Of a DNA stretch of 64,000 nt, positions 60,441 to 64,000 are shown one piece after another. Within the stretch, counting starts at the first letter, position 1. Every line of letters starts with the position of its first letter. The stretch is from Paraburkholderia sp. FT54 (GTDB lineage Bacteria > Pseudomonadota > Gammaproteobacteria > Burkholderiales > Burkholderiaceae), in the NCBI RefSeq assembly GCF_031585635.1, contig NZ_CP134198.1, forward strand, positions 434,001 through 498,000, given 5' to 3'. The notes under the pieces were generated by a model that was not told the DNA's origin, did no database searches, and was given only the letters and a program-made list of their open reading frames with translations. Both the position numbers and the translations under genes were made by a program.

Positions 60441-61440
60441 TATGCTTTCTGTCACCTCGTACTACCGCCGAGCAAAACGTGTTCCCGGCGGGAGCCCCTC
60501 ACGGGAGGCATGACGCCCGGTGATTACGCCGGAGGTGCCCGGCAGCGGCGTCCTACGCCGAAGGAAAGACGTGACGTCACCCGCCAGGTGCTGCACTGCC
60601 AGTCTGACACGACCCGTAGCTCAGGTCCTCGTGGCGATGTTCACCACGGTTTCGCCGACCGCCCATCCGCTGTCACGGATGCCGATTGCCCGGGGATCAT
60701 GTCTGCACGATGCACGACGGCAGCGCGAGATATCAGGAACCGCCTCACCCAGGTCGCCGGGATAAAAGCCCTTGCCCGATCGACATTCTGTCGATCCGTT
60801 GCGGGGTAGCAGATCGTTCCGCCCGGTTGAATAACTGCACCGGGCGTAAGTTGGGCAGGCTCGAGGCGCCGCTGCCGATGATATGGAAACCCGCTGCCTC
60901 TGACGCGATAAGGTGGTCGGGGCCAATGCGGCGTGGCACCGGCCGCCGTACGACTTCGGAGCATATGATGGCTCAGCGTGGCTTTCGCTCTACCTCAGGC
61001 AGATGGTCGCGACCAGCACGGAAAGCGTCCGATGGCGCAGACGTAATTGTGGAAAAATTCCTGCTCGTCCAGAAACGGAGGCAAGGTTCGCGCTCGAGGC
61101 CTTGCCGAGCGCGGCGGTCTGGAAACTCCTGGAAGATGGAACAACGGCAGATTCCAGCTGCGCGAGTGCTCCTCGCGGCAGGCGAGAAGCACTGACTGAC
61201 GCGGGAACCGCTTCTCGGCCCCACTGCATCGCCGCGAATGCCTTAACGGCTATTTTTGTCCGCCCGTCCGCCTATCGTTGTCGTGTGCCCTTCGTCCATG
61301 GCGCGGGTCGCCTTCGGTCATATGTTTCAGAGTTCGGGCGTGACACTTGCTGCGATCACGAGTGGGTATGCGGGATCGACTGCCCCGGTCGTGCGGCGTT
61401 GTGGTTTGCCGCCCATCGAACCGATCCTCGGGAGACTCAC
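60441..61440. other. One-kilobase region without a recognisable gene
   Basis: Many open frames exist on both strands because of the high GC, but none shows a known motif or a good ribosome binding site. The frame continuing upstream of the 61441 lipoprotein is open back to 60913 but lies before a normal lipoprotein start. The segment next to the dead response regulator may be further decayed coding sequence. Confidence 0.4.
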
Positions 61441-63195
61441 ATGGATCGGACCGAAGATACCGTCAATGCCGGCAGCGGCTATCCCTGCTTCGAGTCCCGG
61501 TTGCTGCGCGTGTCGCTCATACTGCTTGCGCTCGCGTGTGTGTCATGCGGCGGTGGCGGCGGCACGACAGTCGGTGCGGGAACAACCGGGGGAGGTGGCG
61601 CCGGAGGTGCAGGAAGTGCCGGTGGTGGCGCTGGAGGTTCTGGAGGCGGAGGCTCCGGTACCGGCAGCAGTTCCGGGCATGCCGCGGCATCGACCGACGT
61701 ACTGACCTACCACAATGACATGGCGCGCACGGGCCAATACCTTGTTGAAACTTCCCTCACGCCGGCCAACGTCAACGCGTCAGGCTTCGGCAAGATCGCA
61801 GTTCTGCCAGCGGACGGCAAGGTCGATGCGCAGCCGCTGTACGTCAGCAACCTCAGCATCGGCGGGGTGGCCCACAATGTCGTCTATGTCGTCACGGAAC
61901 ATGGCAGTGTCTACGCGTTCGACGCAGACACCAGCGCGCAGCTATGGCAACGCTCGCTGCTCGGCGCCGGCGAAACGACGAGCGACGACCGGCACTGCGG
62001 TCAGATCACGCCGGAGATCGGCATTACCGCCACGCCCGTCATCGATCGGGCCCGCGGTGCGAACGGCGTGCTCTACGCGGTCGCCATGAGCAAGGATGCG
62101 GGCGGCGGGATCCACCAGCGGCTGCACGCGGTCGATCTTGCGACGGGCGCCGAGGTGCTGGGCGGCCCGACGGAGATCGCGGCGACCTATCCCGGCAGCG
62201 GCGTGAACAGCAGCAACGGCGTCACCGTTTTCGACCCGCAGCAGTACGCAGAGCGGCAGGCACTCGCTCTCGTCAATGGCAACGTCTATCTCGGCTGGAC
62301 TTCGCACTGTGATCAAGGTACTTATGGCGGCTGGGTGATGGCCTACGACGCCCAGACGCTGACGCAGACGGGCGCACTGAGCCTGACGCCTAATGGCAGC
62401 GAAGGCTCTATCTGGATGAGCGGTGCCGGAATGGCGTCGGACGGCGCATCGCTCTACCTGCTCGACGCAAACGGCACCTTCGATCCGACGCTGAACCCGC
62501 AAGGCTTTCCGGCGAACGGCGACTATGGTAACGCGTTCCTCAGGCTGTCGATCTCGCCGCGGCTTGCGGTGGCCGACTACTTCGAGACCTTCGACACGAT
62601 TGCCCAGTCCGCACAGGATGCGGACCTCGGTTCCGGTGGCGCACTGGTGCTGCCCGACCTGACCGATGCGAGCGGCACGATCCGCCATCTGGCGCTGGGT
62701 GCCGGCAAGGACTCGAAAATCTACGTGGTCAACCGCGATGCGATGGGCAAGTTCAACACCAGTGCGAACCTGATCTGGCAGGAAGTCGATGGCCAGTTGC
62801 CTGGGGGCGTCTTCGGCATGCCGGCGTTCTACAACAATGTCGTGTACTTCGGCGCGGTCGGCGACAATCTCAAGGCCTTTCCCCTGAGCGCGGCACGACT
62901 CGCGACGACGCCGTCGTCTCACAGCCCCGGCACGTTTCCCTATCCGGGCGCGACGCCGAGCATCTCGGCCAGCGGCGCGACGAACGGGATTGTGTGGGCG
63001 GCGGAGAACGGCACCACGGGCGGGCTGCATGCCTTCGATGCGGGCGATCTCGGTCGGGAGCTGTACGACAGTACCCGCTCCGGTGCGCGCGACGCGTTCG
63101 GCGCAGGCAACAAGTTCATCACGCCGATGATCGCGCACGGTCACGTGTATGTCGGCGCGACGAATGGCGTCGCGGTATTCGGACTGCTGCACTGA
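61441..63195 (+). CDS. Lipoprotein with Gly-rich linker and PQQ-like beta-propeller
   Basis: A 584-residue protein. The ATG at 61441 follows GGGAGACTCAC. The signal peptide LLRVSLILLALACVSC ends in a lipidation cysteine. A glycine/serine linker of about 50 residues follows (GAGSAGGGAGGSGGGGSGTG), then a beta-propeller with repeats such as VYVVTEHGSVYAFDADTSAQ, LYAVAMSKDAGGGIHQRLHA and GHVYVGATNGVAVFGL, resembling PQQ-enzyme or BamB-like blades. No PQQ dehydrogenase catalytic signature was recognised. It is probably an outer-membrane-anchored binding or scaffold protein. Confidence 0.85.
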   Translation: MDRTEDTVNAGSGYPCFESRLLRVSLILLALACVSCGGGGGTTVGAGTTGGGGAGGAGSAGGGAGGSGGGGSGTGSSSGHAAASTDVLTYHNDMARTGQYLVETSLTPANVNASGFGKIAVLPADGKVDAQPLYVSNLSIGGVAHNVVYVVTEHGSVYAFDADTSAQLWQRSLLGAGETTSDDRHCGQITPEIGITATPVIDRARGANGVLYAVAMSKDAGGGIHQRLHAVDLATGAEVLGGPTEIAATYPGSGVNSSNGVTVFDPQQYAERQALALVNGNVYLGWTSHCDQGTYGGWVMAYDAQTLTQTGALSLTPNGSEGSIWMSGAGMASDGASLYLLDANGTFDPTLNPQGFPANGDYGNAFLRLSISPRLAVADYFETFDTIAQSAQDADLGSGGALVLPDLTDASGTIRHLALGAGKDSKIYVVNRDAMGKFNTSANLIWQEVDGQLPGGVFGMPAFYNNVVYFGAVGDNLKAFPLSAARLATTPSSHSPGTFPYPGATPSISASGATNGIVWAAENGTTGGLHAFDAGDLGRELYDSTRSGARDAFGAGNKFITPMIAHGHVYVGATNGVAVFGLLH

Positions 63196-63913
63196 AACCG
63201 GAGGATTGCCGTCACGGGGGTTTGGGATCATGGCGCCCGTTGAGCCGTCCGGCTACACGCACCTGGCGGTGACCAGTGGCGAGAGCCTTGGAGCTTGATC
63301 GCCGGTCCGCGAACACGTGGGATGCCTGCTGCACTTTATGTACTGATGCCGCGCCCGAAGCGTCGCCATCCTGTCCTCCGCATCCAGAGCCATGGTGGAC
63401 TTGTGGCCCCCCTTGCCGCCAGCGCCGTTCTTGCCTGTCGGCGCCGTCAGCGCTTCGGCCCAGCCCGTGCCGAGAAACGACGATTCCCGAGCTGCCCGCA
63501 GTGCGTGCAACGACGCACTGTGGCTGCATACATTGCACGCCGCGTTGTCGAGAGCAGCCGACAGCGTTAGGAGATGAAATGGCGGGCGGGAAGTGACATT
63601 CGCAGCAGGAACCAGACGCTGACGGCAACGCGGTTGCGCTCGTGAGAGCACCCACAGCACAGTGCGCGTTCACGAGTCGGTGTTTGCAACCGCTTCAAAC
63701 CTTCCTGTCCGGAAGCTCGTCGCCAATTCTGCTAACCGGCCCGTCCGACGTTTGCGCCTACCCCAGGTGCGGGAAAAGAAAGTGCTTCGAAAACCTGCTC
63801 CCAGGGGGTGGTTCGTGTTGTCTTCGCAAGCAGGAGAGGCACGCGTGCCGGCCGACGGCTCGGGTATGCCGCTTGCGCACCGGCCGGAGCAGCCTTTTGG
63901 AAGGAGGTCAATC
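63196..63913. other. Intergenic region, no gene recognised
   Basis: This separates the propeller lipoprotein from the partial gene at the window end. A minus-strand frame with KNGAGGKGGHKSTMALDAED was considered but lacks a credible start and known family. The last 80 bases are probably the promoter of the 63914 gene. Confidence 0.35.
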
Positions 63914-64000
63914 ATGGGCTCAATTAATCCGCAAGGTGGGGTTCAAGGCGGAGCTAACATCGTCGGCGGAGGCCTGGGCGAAGGACCGGGGCCGGACATC
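63914..64000 (+). CDS. Start of an unidentified gene (runs off window)
   Basis: An ATG preceded by the very strong site GGAAGGAGGTCAATC opens a frame that is still open at the window end, encoding MGSINPQGGVQGGANIVGGG and more glycine-rich sequence. Only 29 residues are visible; the product is unknown. Confidence 0.55.
   Translation, partial: MGSINPQGGVQGGANIVGGGLGEGPGPDI

Noticed and set aside
60913..61440. In-frame extension upstream of the propeller lipoprotein
   Set aside because: The ATG at 61441 has a good ribosome site and is followed directly by a lipoprotein signal peptide; an extension would bury it.

Overview
The window is GC-rich proteobacterial DNA. Its gene content (GcvA-type LysR regulators, split pntA1-pntA2-pntB transhydrogenase, phasin, tandem Hsp20/CsbD/PRC/SYLF stress genes) and its insertion sequences (IS110, IS1182, ISAs1) suggest Burkholderiaceae, most likely Paraburkholderia or a close relative. 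It reads as an accessory, catabolism-rich replicon region with heavy mobile-element traffic and many decaying genes. Everything here comes from reading the sequence; no database search was run.

Layout. 0-0.5 kb: edge of an IS110-family transposase. 0.9-9.1 kb: a LysR regulator divergent from an operon for a polar-amino-acid-type ABC importer (binding protein, two permeases, ATPase), a pair of DUF1989 urea-amidolyase-associated proteins (UAAP1/UAAP2), an amidase-signature hydrolase and a D-2-hydroxyacid dehydrogenase. 9.6-12.7 kb: an IS110 fragment fused to a hydrolase remnant, then a GntR/FadR regulator overlapping a CynX/NimT-type MFS exporter. 12.9-17.7 kb: an IS1182-family transposase gene, gene debris, an MFS transporter and a ClC channel gene cut off at a transposon end. 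17.7-22.3 kb: a compact Tn7-like transposon (TnsA-, TnsB-, TnsC- and TniQ-like genes) bounded by recognisable repeats. 22.3-26.1 kb: a SnoaL-like gene, an eroded AlkB gene and an intact ISAs1 element with a 10-bp target duplication.

26.2-36.2 kb: a sugar or sugar-acid catabolic locus with a LysR regulator, SDR dehydrogenase, MFS permease, two-subunit transketolase, ribose-type ABC importer and an amidohydrolase/lactonase-like protein. 36.2-39.2 kb: pntA1-pntA2-pntB. 39.8-44.1 kb: a minus-strand operon with cytochrome P460, enoyl-CoA hydratase-like protein, alpha/beta hydrolase, isochorismatase-like hydrolase and probably an MFS carrier. 44.1-47.3 kb: a second, unrelated TniA-TniB-TniQ transposon with its own end repeats. 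47.4-54 kb: an IS110 tail, two histidine kinases, a phasin, a broken Tn3-type transposase and tRNA-Lys. 54.2-64 kb: a stress island with three Hsp20 genes, a GT4 glycosyltransferase, CsbD, PRC-barrel and SYLF proteins, a dead response regulator, a glycine-rich-linker beta-propeller lipoprotein and the start of an unknown gene.

The most interesting points are: (1) a UAAP1/UAAP2 pair beside an amidase and an importer but no urea or guanidine carboxylase; (2) two different minimal Tn7/Tn5053-like transposons about 22 kb apart, the first with a TnsA-like protein lacking the expected active-site lysine; (3) the split-transketolase locus of unknown substrate; (4) the cytochrome P460 operon, which suggests release of a hydroxylamine-type intermediate.
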